Of a stretch of DNA of 5,886 nucleotides, positions 1-5,886 are shown piece after piece (the first letter of the stretch is position 1; the number at the start of each line of letters is the position of its first letter). A program made the position numbers and the translations under genes. This stretch comes from Emcibacter sp. Its GTDB lineage: Bacteria; Pseudomonadota; Alphaproteobacteria; Sphingomonadales; Emcibacteraceae. The notes under the pieces are model-generated. The model worked only from the letters and a program-made list of their open reading frames with translations, had not been told where the DNA came from and did no database searches. The stretch lies in the NCBI GenBank assembly GCA_023142175.1, contig JAGLJX010000360.1:1-5886 (forward strand), written 5' to 3'.

Positions 1-1
1 C

Positions 2-1153
2 AAAGACTGGGAGCCCTATGCACCCACTTTGCAAAATGGAGTTTTTGCCACGGAATTTCCTCTTGATGGCACCACTCTTTGGACAATAATAAGCCGTAAT
101 GAATATGAATTATCCGGTGAACAGTTGGCCGCCCCTCATCGTGAGGGAAGACGTTACTTTGATATCTGGAATGGTACAGAGCTAAACCCCCGCGTAGAGA
201 ATGGTGAAGCAATAATTGATTTGCCTTTGGAAGCAAATGGCTACGGCTGTGTGCTTGGATTGGATGATGGCGCTGACGTTGAGGATTTAACAGAATTTTT
301 GACAGAAATGAAAAAACTGGGCGAAGTGTCCTTGCAAAGCCTCTCCAACGTCTGGAAATCCATACCACAGGAAATTGTCCCTATTGAAGCCACAAAACCG
401 GCTGATGAAGCGCCTGCAGGGATGGTTCGTATTCCGGCGGGAATATTTGATTTCCGTGTGAATGGTATAGAAGTTGAGGGCTTCTCATGGGATGGTGTGG
501 ATTTTCAATATCCTTGGGAAAACTGCGCCCGACGTTATCATAAGCACAGAATGGATATGGATGCCTATTACATAGATCAAAATCTCGTGACAAATGCCGA
601 TTATTTAGAATTTGTTGAGGCAACAGGATATTACCCTGTTGATGATAACAAATATCTTGATGACTGGCGGGATGGCAGACCTCAGGAAGGCTATGATAAT
701 AAACCGGTTACTTGGGTTTCCATAGAAGATTGCCGCGCTTATGCCGCGTGGGCTGGTAAACGGTTGCCTCACGAATGGGAATGGCAATATGCTGCACAGG
801 GTATAGATGGTCGCCTGTTTCCGTGGGGTAACGACTGGAATGATGCCGCTGTTCCTAAAATGCAAAGGGGCCGGGATACGGTGCCGCTGGAGGATGTGGG
901 TATGCACCCTGAAGGTGCCAGTCCGTTCGGAATTATGGATCTTGTGGGTCATGTTTGGCAATGGACGGACGAATTCCTAGACGAACATACACGCGCCGCA
1001 TCACTTCGGGGCGGCTGTTCTTACAACCCTACAACATCACATTGGTATTTCCCACAGGCCTATCAACTGGACCAACATGGCAAGTATCTTCTCATGGCAC
1101 CTAGTAAAGATCGTGCTGGTCTTATTGGTTTCCGTTGCGTAGTTGATGCTTGA
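2..1153 (+). CDS. FGE-sulfatase (SUMF1/PvdO-type) domain protein, 5' end outside window
   Basis: The frame is open from the left edge to the TGA at 1151-1153, so only the last 383 residues are visible. The TTG at 29 is an internal Leu codon, not a convincing start. Residues about 10-90 look beta-rich (FDIWNGTEL, then IIDLPLEANGYGCVLGL) and resemble the beta-sandwich accessory domains of glycoside hydrolases; this is an inference. Residues about 139-381 form an FGE-sulfatase domain: MVRIPAG (141-147), KPVTWVS (234-240), GKRLPHEWEW (252-261), LFPWGNDW (272-279), GHVWQWT (316-322), SLRGGCSY (334-341) and GFRC (376-379). True FGEs have two copper-binding cysteines shortly after the RGGS-W motif. 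Here the aligned stretch is RGGCSYNPTTSHWY, with no Cys at either position. The usual GNVWEW appears as GHVWQW. Formylglycine generation is therefore unlikely; a binding role or another oxidative role is possible. I see no EgtB-type HxxxH iron motif. Family assignment is sure, function is not. Confidence 0.85.
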   Translation, partial: KDWEPYAPTLQNGVFATEFPLDGTTLWTIISRNEYELSGEQLAAPHREGRRYFDIWNGTELNPRVENGEAIIDLPLEANGYGCVLGLDDGADVEDLTEFLTEMKKLGEVSLQSLSNVWKSIPQEIVPIEATKPADEAPAGMVRIPAGIFDFRVNGIEVEGFSWDGVDFQYPWENCARRYHKHRMDMDAYYIDQNLVTNADYLEFVEATGYYPVDDNKYLDDWRDGRPQEGYDNKPVTWVSIEDCRAYAAWAGKRLPHEWEWQYAAQGIDGRLFPWGNDWNDAAVPKMQRGRDTVPLEDVGMHPEGASPFGIMDLVGHVWQWTDEFLDEHTRAASLRGGCSYNPTTSHWYFPQAYQLDQHGKYLLMAPSKDRAGLIGFRCVVDA

Positions 1154-1294
1154 AATTATTAACATACTGAAATCAAAGCATAAAATATTTATAAAGATAG
1201 ATATTGTGAAGTTTGAGAATAGGGGAGACGTCTTCTTATTAGCGAGTAGTTCGGTTAGTATCAACGAAAGTTTATATTTTGGACGAACATATCT

Positions 1295-2503
1295 ATGAAT
1301 ACCAATTTAAAACAGTCAAAGGGTAAAAGGTCTGGGCCTACCGGACCACTCAGCGGTATTAACGTGCTTGATTTGAGCGCCTATATCGCTGGGCCATATG
1401 GCTGCACATTATTAGCAGACCAAGGCGCGGATGTTATTAAAATTGAAGCGCCGAACGGTGATAATCTACGCAAATATCCGTCAACTCTGGAAAAAGAGAG
1501 CCGGGCATTCGTTGGCCTCAACAGAAGCAAGCTCGGGTTGGTACTTGATCTTAAATCTCCAGAGGGGCTATCTGCTTTGTTGCGGCTTGTGCAAAAAGCA
1601 GATGTATTGGTTCATAATTTCCGCCCCGGCGTGTCCGAGAGGCTCGGGATTGATTTTGAGACATTACAACAGATAAACCCGCGATTGATATATTGTGCCG
1701 TTTCTGGATTCGGAGAGACAGGCCCGTTAAAAAACAAGGCCGGGTTTGATCAATTATTACAGGTTATGACTGGTATGTGCACCATGCAGGGCAAGCGTGA
1801 TGGTAAGCCCGAATTGATTTATGGCTCGGTGGTTGATTATTATGCCGCCGCCTTGGTATCTGGTGGTGTATCGTCCGCATTATATGAGCGTGAGCGCAGC
1901 GGCCTGGGCCAGATGGTCAGTGTTTCGCTACTACGCAGTGCGATGGCCATGCAGTCAGCGCGATTGGTGTGGGCAGATGGTGAACCAAAGGAAATAGGCA
2001 GGGATTTTCGTTCCGGCGGTGTTTCTGGTATTCATCCGACCCGTGACGGTTATCTATATTTATCGGCGAATACTGATAAATTCTGGAATTCGCTCTGCTT
2101 AAAAGCCAATCTGTCGGAAATGGCTAATGATGAGCGCTATAACTCTGTGCGAAAGCGGGCGGAATATGCGGCCGAGATATTACCTAAATTGCATAAAGAG
2201 CTTCTCACTCGTAGCGCCACGGAATGGGAAGAATTTTTTGGTGATGATGTGCCTTGTGCTGCGGCAAAACCCGTTGAAGATTTATTCCAGAACCCTCAGG
2301 TGCTTGCCGAGGATGTGGTTGCGGACTTCGAACACCCCTTAGTTGGCAAATACCGTGGCCTGTCACGGGCCATAAAATTCAGCCGTACACCAGGGCCGGA
2401 TTCATTCGCAGCCCCCACGATGGGGCAACATTCTGAATCCATTCTGGAAGATGCGGGCTGTACTGAAGAAGAACTCCAAAAAATAAAAAACAAAGGCGCA
2501 TAA
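1295..2503 (+). CDS. CaiB/BaiF family class III CoA-transferase
   Basis: A complete 402-residue cytosolic protein of normal family length. Class III CoA-transferases move CoA between carboxylic acids, through an aspartyl-CoA thioester intermediate; some relatives are acyl-CoA racemases. Family signatures are GPLSGINVLDLS (17-28), AGPYGCTLLADQGADVIKIE (32-51), HNFRPGVSERLG (107-118), VSGFGETGP (136-144), GFDQLLQ (150-156) and SGLGQMVSVSLL. The Asp of VVDYYAA (D181) matches the catalytic Asp. The ATG at 1295 is the first start after an in-frame TAG at 1256-1258. A weak GGACG Shine-Dalgarno-like element lies at 1281-1285. Compared with typical members starting near GPLSGI, there is a basic extension of about 16 residues. 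The antiporter gene follows after 8 bases, so the two are probably one operon. The acyl substrate cannot be read from the sequence, because this family is functionally broad and no partner dehydrogenase or hydratase is in the window. Confidence 0.93.
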   Translation: MNTNLKQSKGKRSGPTGPLSGINVLDLSAYIAGPYGCTLLADQGADVIKIEAPNGDNLRKYPSTLEKESRAFVGLNRSKLGLVLDLKSPEGLSALLRLVQKADVLVHNFRPGVSERLGIDFETLQQINPRLIYCAVSGFGETGPLKNKAGFDQLLQVMTGMCTMQGKRDGKPELIYGSVVDYYAAALVSGGVSSALYERERSGLGQMVSVSLLRSAMAMQSARLVWADGEPKEIGRDFRSGGVSGIHPTRDGYLYLSANTDKFWNSLCLKANLSEMANDERYNSVRKRAEYAAEILPKLHKELLTRSATEWEEFFGDDVPCAAAKPVEDLFQNPQVLAEDVVADFEHPLVGKYRGLSRAIKFSRTPGPDSFAAPTMGQHSESILEDAGCTEEELQKIKNKGA

Positions 2504-2511
2504 GTTAGAAT

Positions 2512-3480
2512 ATGTTGTGGTCTCTAATTGAAGTAATTATCGGGCTAGGTCTCCTGACATGGGGCGCTGACCGTTTTGTTGACGGTGCTGCCGCGACGGC
2601 AAGAAAGCTTGGCATGGCACCATTGTTGGTGGGCTTGACCATTTTGGCATTAGGCACATCAGCACCGGAGATATTAGTTTCCGCGTTGTCTGCCTACCGG
2701 GGTGAGCCTGATCTAGCTATCGGAAATGCCCTTGGCTCAAATATTGTTAATATTGGCCTTGTGTTAGGTGTTGTGGCCCTGATTAAACCTATTGAATTAA
2801 CCTCGGCGACAGTGCGGCGCGAAATGGCTACCTTATTGGCTGTCTCTCTGCTTGTTGTCGCATTATTTCTTGATGGTACTTTAAGTCTCATTGATGGCCT
2901 TATTCTTCTCAGCGCATTGTTTCTGGTTATTTTCTGGATGATAAAAATTGGCTTTAGATCATCGGAGAATGACCCCATCATCGCAGACTTTGAGGCAGAA
3001 ATACCACAATTTAAAAATATGAAAATTACCCTGTTCTGGCTCATTACCGGATTGGTAACTTTACTTGTTGGTGCGGAATTTCTTGTGGACGGAGCCATTG
3101 ACGTTGCTCGTATGATGGGCGTTTCAGAGGTCGTTATTGGTATTGTTCTTGTGGCATTCGGCACAAGCCTGCCGGAGCTTGCCGTATCAATCTCTGCGGT
3201 TCGCAAGGGCGAATATGGCATGGTGCTGGGCAATATTATCGGGTCTAATATCTTTAATTCACTGGCCGTTGTTGGCATCGCAGGCGTTATAGCGCCCTCT
3301 ATCATACCGGCATCAGTAATATCACTGCATATTCTGGTTATGATTGGTTTTACATTAGGTTTATTTGTGATGACATATGATTGCGATGGTGAACGCACCA
3401 TCGGCAAGCGTGAGGGCTTCTCTTTTTTAGGGGCGTTCCTGGCATACGAAGCCTATGTGATCATGGGCAGCTTTTCTTAA
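2512..3480 (+). CDS. Calcium/sodium antiporter, CaCA superfamily (YrbG type)
   Basis: A complete 322-residue inner-membrane protein with about ten hydrophobic segments. It contains the two inverted alpha repeats of the cation/Ca2+ exchanger superfamily. The alpha-1 repeat has GADRFVDGAAATARKLG (18-34), ALGTSAPE (46-53) and GNALGSNIVN (71-80). The alpha-2 repeat has GAEFLVDGA (187-195), AFGTSLPE (216-223) and GNIIGSNIFN (240-249). The Glu of each GTSxPE motif, together with neighbouring Thr and Ser residues, lines the ion site in known exchangers. Both repeats end in Asn (N80, N249), as in E. coli YrbG from memory. The loop between the halves (about 148-172) is short and carries D/E residues (SENDPIIADFEAEIP). 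Family proteins exchange Ca2+ for Na+ or H+; the ion preference here is inferred. The start ATG is 8 bases after the CoA-transferase stop with no clear Shine-Dalgarno sequence, which suggests translational coupling. It is convergent with the ribokinase gene, and no hairpin terminator is visible after its stop. Confidence 0.95.
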   Translation: MLWSLIEVIIGLGLLTWGADRFVDGAAATARKLGMAPLLVGLTILALGTSAPEILVSALSAYRGEPDLAIGNALGSNIVNIGLVLGVVALIKPIELTSATVRREMATLLAVSLLVVALFLDGTLSLIDGLILLSALFLVIFWMIKIGFRSSENDPIIADFEAEIPQFKNMKITLFWLITGLVTLLVGAEFLVDGAIDVARMMGVSEVVIGIVLVAFGTSLPELAVSISAVRKGEYGMVLGNIIGSNIFNSLAVVGIAGVIAPSIIPASVISLHILVMIGFTLGLFVMTYDCDGERTIGKREGFSFLGAFLAYEAYVIMGSFS

Positions 3481-3483
3481 TCC

Positions 3484-3594
3484 TTAGGCTGTGCCAGCAG
3501 ATATACAATTCCCATCAAGCCGGATGGTCATGCCATAAAACGCGGCCAGCGCATCTTTCAAATTTTCATTGAAAAAGACATATGCATTCCTCAT
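3484..3594 (-). CDS. Possible 36-residue ORF overlapping the ribokinase stop
   Basis: On the minus strand an ATG at 3594-3592 overlaps the ribokinase TGA (3593-3591) in an ATGA arrangement. The frame reads MRNAYVFFNENLKDA, continues through FYGMTIRLDGN, and stops at TAA (3486-3484), only 3 bases from the convergent antiporter stop. Its frame is closed upstream by an in-frame TGA inside the ribokinase gene, so it is not an extension of something larger. I do not recognise the peptide. It has no signal peptide or membrane segment and no independent ribosome binding site; translation would depend on coupling to the ribokinase. The ATGA overlap is typical of real operon partners but also arises by chance, and 36 codons is within chance length. 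It may be a small protein, a decayed remnant of a second gene, or not coding at all. Confidence 0.25.
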   Translation of the reverse strand: MRNAYVFFNENLKDALAAFYGMTIRLDGNCISAGTA

Positions 3595-4532
3595 GAAGTT
3601 AAAATGTTTTTTTCAAGAAATTCCTCTATTTCCCCTTCAAAAGGGGCCGCCCCTTCTGCCATGGGGCGGGTAACAGAGATTGCCGCTGCCGCAGAAGCTC
3701 TGGTCGCAGCTTCTTCATGGTCAATTTTTCGGGCCGTGCAGGTGGCGAATACACCATTAAAGACGTCTCCGGCGCCCGTGGCATCAACCATGTCTATGTC
3801 AAAGGCTCCAATATCAATTCGGTTGTCGTCAATTGAAATCGAACAGCCATTTTCACCTTTGGTAATTATAACCCCGTTGGTGCCAAGCTTGTGAAAAGCC
3901 TGTATAGCTTTCTCAGTTGCTTCGGGGCTGTCGGGATAAATTCCAACTAATGCCTCGGTTTCGGTTTCGTTAGGGGTCACAATATCTACAAAAGGCAAAA
4001 GCCGAACAGCATTTGAATCCGCAGGGGCTGGGTTAAGAATTGTTTTAACCCCCGCTTCTTTTGCTATTCTTAGAGCCGCTTCTATGGTTGCCAGCGGTGT
4101 TTCCAGCTGTACGATTAATATATCTGCTTCTGCTATGGTAGCGTGGGCCTGTTTTACAAGCTGCTTTGTAAGATGGGCATTAGCCCCCGGCGATACAACA
4201 ATCATGTTATCACCACTATTGGCCACCAATATCGTCGCGGTTCCTGTTGTAACACTATCAATGCGTGATATATGGTCGGTGGAAACTTTGTTTTCTCTCA
4301 GATAGGCGAGGGTCTGTTCCCCGAATTGATCGTTTCCAATACAGGCAACCATGGCAACTTCGGCCCCCGCGCGGGCGGCGGCAACGGCTTGATTTAATCC
4401 CTTGCCACCCACGGAAACGGAGGTGCGTTCAGCCATGATGGTTTCATGGGCTTTGGGGAAGTCTTTAATATAGGTCGTGATGTCACAGTTAATACTACCG
4501 ACAACGACAATCTTTCCATTGGATTTTTGCAT
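3591..4532 (-). CDS. rbsK: Ribokinase (PfkB carbohydrate kinase family)
   Basis: A complete 313-residue cytosolic kinase, close to the usual RbsK length. Ribokinase phosphorylates D-ribose with ATP to ribose 5-phosphate, feeding the pentose phosphate and nucleotide pathways. The N-terminal sugar-site motif is GSINCD (12-17), followed by VGGKGLNQAVAAARAG (41-56), the first PfkB signature. Further motifs are QLE (142-144), NPAP (167-170), PNETE (187-191), TKGENG (224-229) and DATGAGDVFNG (250-260) with the catalytic base D256. Positions contacting ribose in E. coli RbsK (N14, D16, K43, N46, E143, D255, from memory) correspond here to N15, D17, K44, N47, E144 and D256, which favours ribose over other sugars. 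The ending AAAISVTRPMAEGAAP also matches RbsK. A nucleoside or deoxyribose kinase remains possible. The gene is divergent from the LacI-family regulator and shares its operator region. No ribose transporter or pyranase gene is in the window. No strong Shine-Dalgarno sequence precedes the ATG. Confidence 0.93.
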   Translation of the reverse strand: MQKSNGKIVVVGSINCDITTYIKDFPKAHETIMAERTSVSVGGKGLNQAVAAARAGAEVAMVACIGNDQFGEQTLAYLRENKVSTDHISRIDSVTTGTATILVANSGDNMIVVSPGANAHLTKQLVKQAHATIAEADILIVQLETPLATIEAALRIAKEAGVKTILNPAPADSNAVRLLPFVDIVTPNETETEALVGIYPDSPEATEKAIQAFHKLGTNGVIITKGENGCSISIDDNRIDIGAFDIDMVDATGAGDVFNGVFATCTARKIDHEEAATRASAAAAISVTRPMAEGAAPFEGEIEEFLEKNILTS

Positions 4533-4575
4533 GATATTGGTTTCACTAATAATGTTGATTTCCAGTCATAGGCCG

Positions 4576-4604
4576 GACGTTTTGAAGTTCCTGACCTCAA
4601 CGTC
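4576..4604 (-). repeat. Inverted repeat in the ribokinase 5' leader
   Basis: GACGTT at 4576-4581 and AACGTC at 4599-4604 are perfect inverted copies 17 bases apart. Pairing can continue for two more bases if a two-base bulge is allowed. It lies downstream of the predicted ribokinase promoter, so in RNA it could form a small hairpin roughly 45 to 70 bases ahead of the start codon. As DNA it could be a second protein-binding site. It lacks the central CG spacing of the LacI-type operator at 4630-4641. A chance origin is quite possible. Confidence 0.25.
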
Positions 4605-4617
4605 TTCTATGCCTTTA

Positions 4618-4646
4618 AAAATATATTGATTAATCGTTTAAGTCAA
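4618..4646 (-). promoter_or_regulatory. Predicted sigma70-like promoter for the ribokinase gene
   Basis: Read on the minus strand, TTGACT (4646-4641) serves as the -35 box and TATTTT (4623-4618) as the -10 box, with an exact 17-base spacer. Matches to the consensus are 5/6 and 4/6. An alternative -10, TATATT at 4625-4620, is a better hexamer but leaves only 15 bases. Transcription would begin near 4611 and give a leader of about 78 bases before the ribokinase ATG. The spacer contains the whole LacI-type operator, so repressor binding would exclude RNA polymerase. Confidence 0.6.
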
Positions 4647-4654
4647 TTTATAAT
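4626..4654 (+). promoter_or_regulatory. Predicted sigma70-like promoter for the LacI-family regulator
   Basis: TTGATT (4626-4631) and a perfect TATAAT (4649-4654) are separated by 17 bases. Transcription is expected about seven bases after the -10 box, at 4661-4662, which is the regulator's ATG. The message would be leaderless or nearly so, consistent with the lack of any Shine-Dalgarno sequence there. The promoter overlaps the opposing ribokinase promoter, and its spacer contains the shared operator, implying autoregulation. Confidence 0.65.
4630..4641. promoter_or_regulatory. LacI/GalR-type operator, TTAATCGTTTAA
   Basis: This is a 12-base imperfect palindrome centred on a CpG (4635-4636), the hallmark of LacI/GalR-family operators. 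Its core fits the GalR-type pattern TAAnCGnTTA exactly, and the only asymmetry is at the variable n positions. Outer TTGA (4626-4629) and TCAA (4643-4646) extend the dyad loosely. The adjacent regulator has Val-Ala (residues 23-24) at the two recognition positions, the same pair as GalR from memory, which suits this half-site. It sits in the spacer of both divergent promoters. Confidence 0.65.
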
Positions 4655-4661
4655 TTTTAGA

Positions 4662-5660
4662 ATGACAGACAAGTCCAGAAGCAGAAAAATAACGGTCAAA
4701 GATGTGGCAAAAACATCTGGCGTATCGGTTGCGACCGTATCCTATGTCTTGAATGGTACCGGTTCGGTGGGGGCTGTAGTTCGCACGAGAGTTCGGGCGG
4801 TTGTAAAGGAATTAGGATATCGCCCCAACCGTTCGGCACAGGCCATGCGAACGGGAAAAACCCATACATTAGGTCTGATACTGCCGGATTTGCGAAACCC
4901 TTTTTTCCCAGAGCTTGCCCAGTCCGTTGAAAATGCTGCCCGCGAAGCCGGTTATTCCGTTTTCCTGATAGATGCTCAGGGGCGTGGCGAGGTTGAGCTT
5001 GAAGGTGTGGAACGCCTGGTTCGAAATGGGGTTGAGGGAGTTGTCTGGTGCCCCGTGGACAGCAATAATATTCTGCTAAGTCAGCTTGATGATGTGCCTA
5101 TTGTGGTGGTTGACCGCCCTTTGCAGGATTATGATTTTGTCTGTTCAGATTATCAAAATGGCGGTGGGTTACTTGCTGATTATGTGCTTGATCAGGGGCA
5201 TCGTTCCTTTGCCATGATCACTGGCCCCCTTGAATTTCCCAGCGCTAAGGAACGGCGTGATGGATTTATGGAGAGGATAGGGAACAGAGCTAAGATTGAA
5301 TGGGAATTGGAAAATGATTTCTCAACCCATCTGTCGGAAAATGTGAATCAGGCTTTGGGGAAATCCAACACCACTGTCATCGTCTGTGGAAATGACCTTA
5401 TTGCAATTGGTGTTATGCGGGAGCTACAGTCCCGGGGAAAAAGGGTTCCTGATGATATTTCAGTGGTTGGTTTCGATGATATTCCCTGGGCGGATATTGT
5501 TACGCCCGGCTTAACATCAATACATCAACCCGTATCAGGTTTGGGGCGGGAAGCAGTCGCCCTCCTGCGCCGGCGCATTCTGGATCATAAGGCAAGCATA
5601 AAACAATTGACGTTAGAGGTTCGTTTGGTGGAACGCAATTCTGTTAAACTACTAAGATAG
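4662..5660 (+). CDS. LacI/GalR-family transcriptional regulator, RbsR-like
   Basis: With the ATG at 4662 the protein has 332 residues, normal for the family. An upstream in-frame TTG at 4626 would add 12 residues but lies inside the predicted -35 box, so I prefer the ATG. The N-terminal helix-turn-helix is ITVKDVAKTSGVSVATVSYV (10-29), followed by LGYRPNRSAQAMRTGKT (51-67), the second half of the DNA-binding domain and the hinge. The periplasmic-binding-protein-like core runs from GLILPDLRNPFFPEL (71-85) through DRP (151-153), SDYQNGG (162-168), ITGPL (186-190), CGND (242-245), VVGFDDIPWA (268-277) and LTSIHQP (284-290). ITGPL and the IHQP region resemble E. coli RbsR. As the family works, a sugar effector would release it from DNA, and ribose or a related pentose is the likely one given the divergent ribokinase. 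No symbol is assigned because the effector is inferred from context alone. Confidence 0.93.
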   Translation: MTDKSRSRKITVKDVAKTSGVSVATVSYVLNGTGSVGAVVRTRVRAVVKELGYRPNRSAQAMRTGKTHTLGLILPDLRNPFFPELAQSVENAAREAGYSVFLIDAQGRGEVELEGVERLVRNGVEGVVWCPVDSNNILLSQLDDVPIVVVDRPLQDYDFVCSDYQNGGGLLADYVLDQGHRSFAMITGPLEFPSAKERRDGFMERIGNRAKIEWELENDFSTHLSENVNQALGKSNTTVIVCGNDLIAIGVMRELQSRGKRVPDDISVVGFDDIPWADIVTPGLTSIHQPVSGLGREAVALLRRRILDHKASIKQLTLEVRLVERNSVKLLR

Positions 5661-5886
5661 TCATTGCTGATATAACTGCACCAAAAGCTGTTGAGCTTAC
5701 ACGCCGCCCAACTGTGATCATTTGCATGAACATATGAGGTTGACTGGTAAAGCGCAACAATTGACCAGACCCAAATGGGGGCTGGTTATCTGATCGGCGA
5801 TCTTTCTTCTTACTGGCTCATTGAAAGACTTGCGTTCTGAAAAGAGATGTTGGCAAGCCGTGCTTGTTATAAAGATTTGCATTATC
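5661..5886. other. Right-edge stretch with no supportable gene
   Basis: No convincing gene, RNA or strong terminator is visible here. Frames on both strands are short and broken. On the plus strand a 29-codon frame (5751-5840) includes GAGYLIGDLSSYWLIERLAF before a TGA and could be the tail of a decayed gene. An ATG at 5847 opens a frame that runs off the window edge. A weak AAGCT/AGCTT hairpin (5685-5698) follows the regulator but has no T-run. Confidence 0.4.

Noticed and set aside
29..31. TTG as the start of the first gene
   Set aside because: The frame stays open to the window edge and the residues before it continue the domain smoothly, so the gene most likely begins further left.
605..961. 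Minus-strand ORF opposite the FGE-like gene
   Set aside because: It is an antisense shadow of a clear conserved domain, and the translation resembles nothing.
1213..1241. TTGAGA, 17 bases, TTATTA as a promoter for the CoA-transferase operon
   Set aside because: The -10 candidate barely matches the consensus; other hexamers such as TATATT at 1273-1278 lack a fitting -35 box. A promoter may exist here but cannot be placed.
2694..3407. Long 237-codon minus-strand ORF opposite the antiporter gene
   Set aside because: It is antisense to a strongly conserved transporter, its translation is low-complexity and family-free (rich in Ser, Thr, Ile and Arg), and it is explained by the codon structure of the real gene.
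3512..3527. CCATC/GATGG hairpin between the convergent genes as a terminator
   Set aside because: The stem is only 5 base pairs and no T-run follows on either strand.
1228..4608. ACGTCTTCT occurring in both the 1154-1294 gap and the ribokinase leader
   Set aside because: Shared 9-base words are expected many times by chance in a window of this size.
4626..4661. TTG start giving a 344-residue regulator
   Set aside because: The extra residues (MINRLSQFIIFR) are not typical of the family N-terminus and are encoded by the predicted promoter and operator; the ATG at 4662 leads directly into the helix-turn-helix domain.
5792..5811. GATC-GGC-GATC hairpin followed by a pyrimidine run as a terminator
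   Set aside because: A 4-base stem is too weak, the run is interrupted by C, and it lies over 130 bases beyond the regulator stop.

Overview
The window looks like a stretch of chromosome from a Gram-negative bacterium with moderate G+C (mid-40s percent by eye). The mix of a class III CoA-transferase, a YrbG-type antiporter, a RbsK-type kinase and a LacI/GalR regulator would fit a marine-type alphaproteobacterium. That placement is an inference from gene content and protein style; no rRNA or other marker is present. There is no insertion sequence, CRISPR array, tRNA or phage gene. Coding density is high and all the main reading frames are intact.

Left part (2-1153, + strand): the 3' end of a longer gene that enters from the left edge. 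Its product carries an FGE-sulfatase (SUMF1/PvdO-type) domain at the C-terminus, after a beta-rich segment. The cysteine pair used by true formylglycine-generating enzymes is not in place. A 141-base AT-rich gap follows, without a convincing promoter or terminator.

Middle part (1295-3480, + strand): a complete CaiB/BaiF class III CoA-transferase, then a complete calcium/sodium antiporter of the CaCA/YrbG type 8 bases downstream. They are very likely co-transcribed. The functional link between them is not obvious.

Right part (3484-5660): a divergent sugar-control module. A ribokinase gene reads leftward (- strand) and a LacI/GalR-family regulator reads rightward (+ strand). Their shared intergenic region (4533-4661) holds two overlapping, nearly mirror-image sigma70-like promoters. 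A GalR-type operator core, TAATCGTTTA, sits in the 17-bp spacer of both. The regulator could therefore block both promoters from one site, controlling the kinase and itself together. The regulator's transcript is predicted to begin at or next to its ATG, so it may be leaderless. A 36-codon ORF overlaps the ribokinase stop by ATGA and ends 3 bases from the antiporter stop; whether it is a gene is uncertain.

The last 226 bases (5661-5886) hold no supportable gene. I see no previously undescribed multi-gene system here. The most interesting points are the symmetric promoter/operator and the FGE-like protein without catalytic cysteines.
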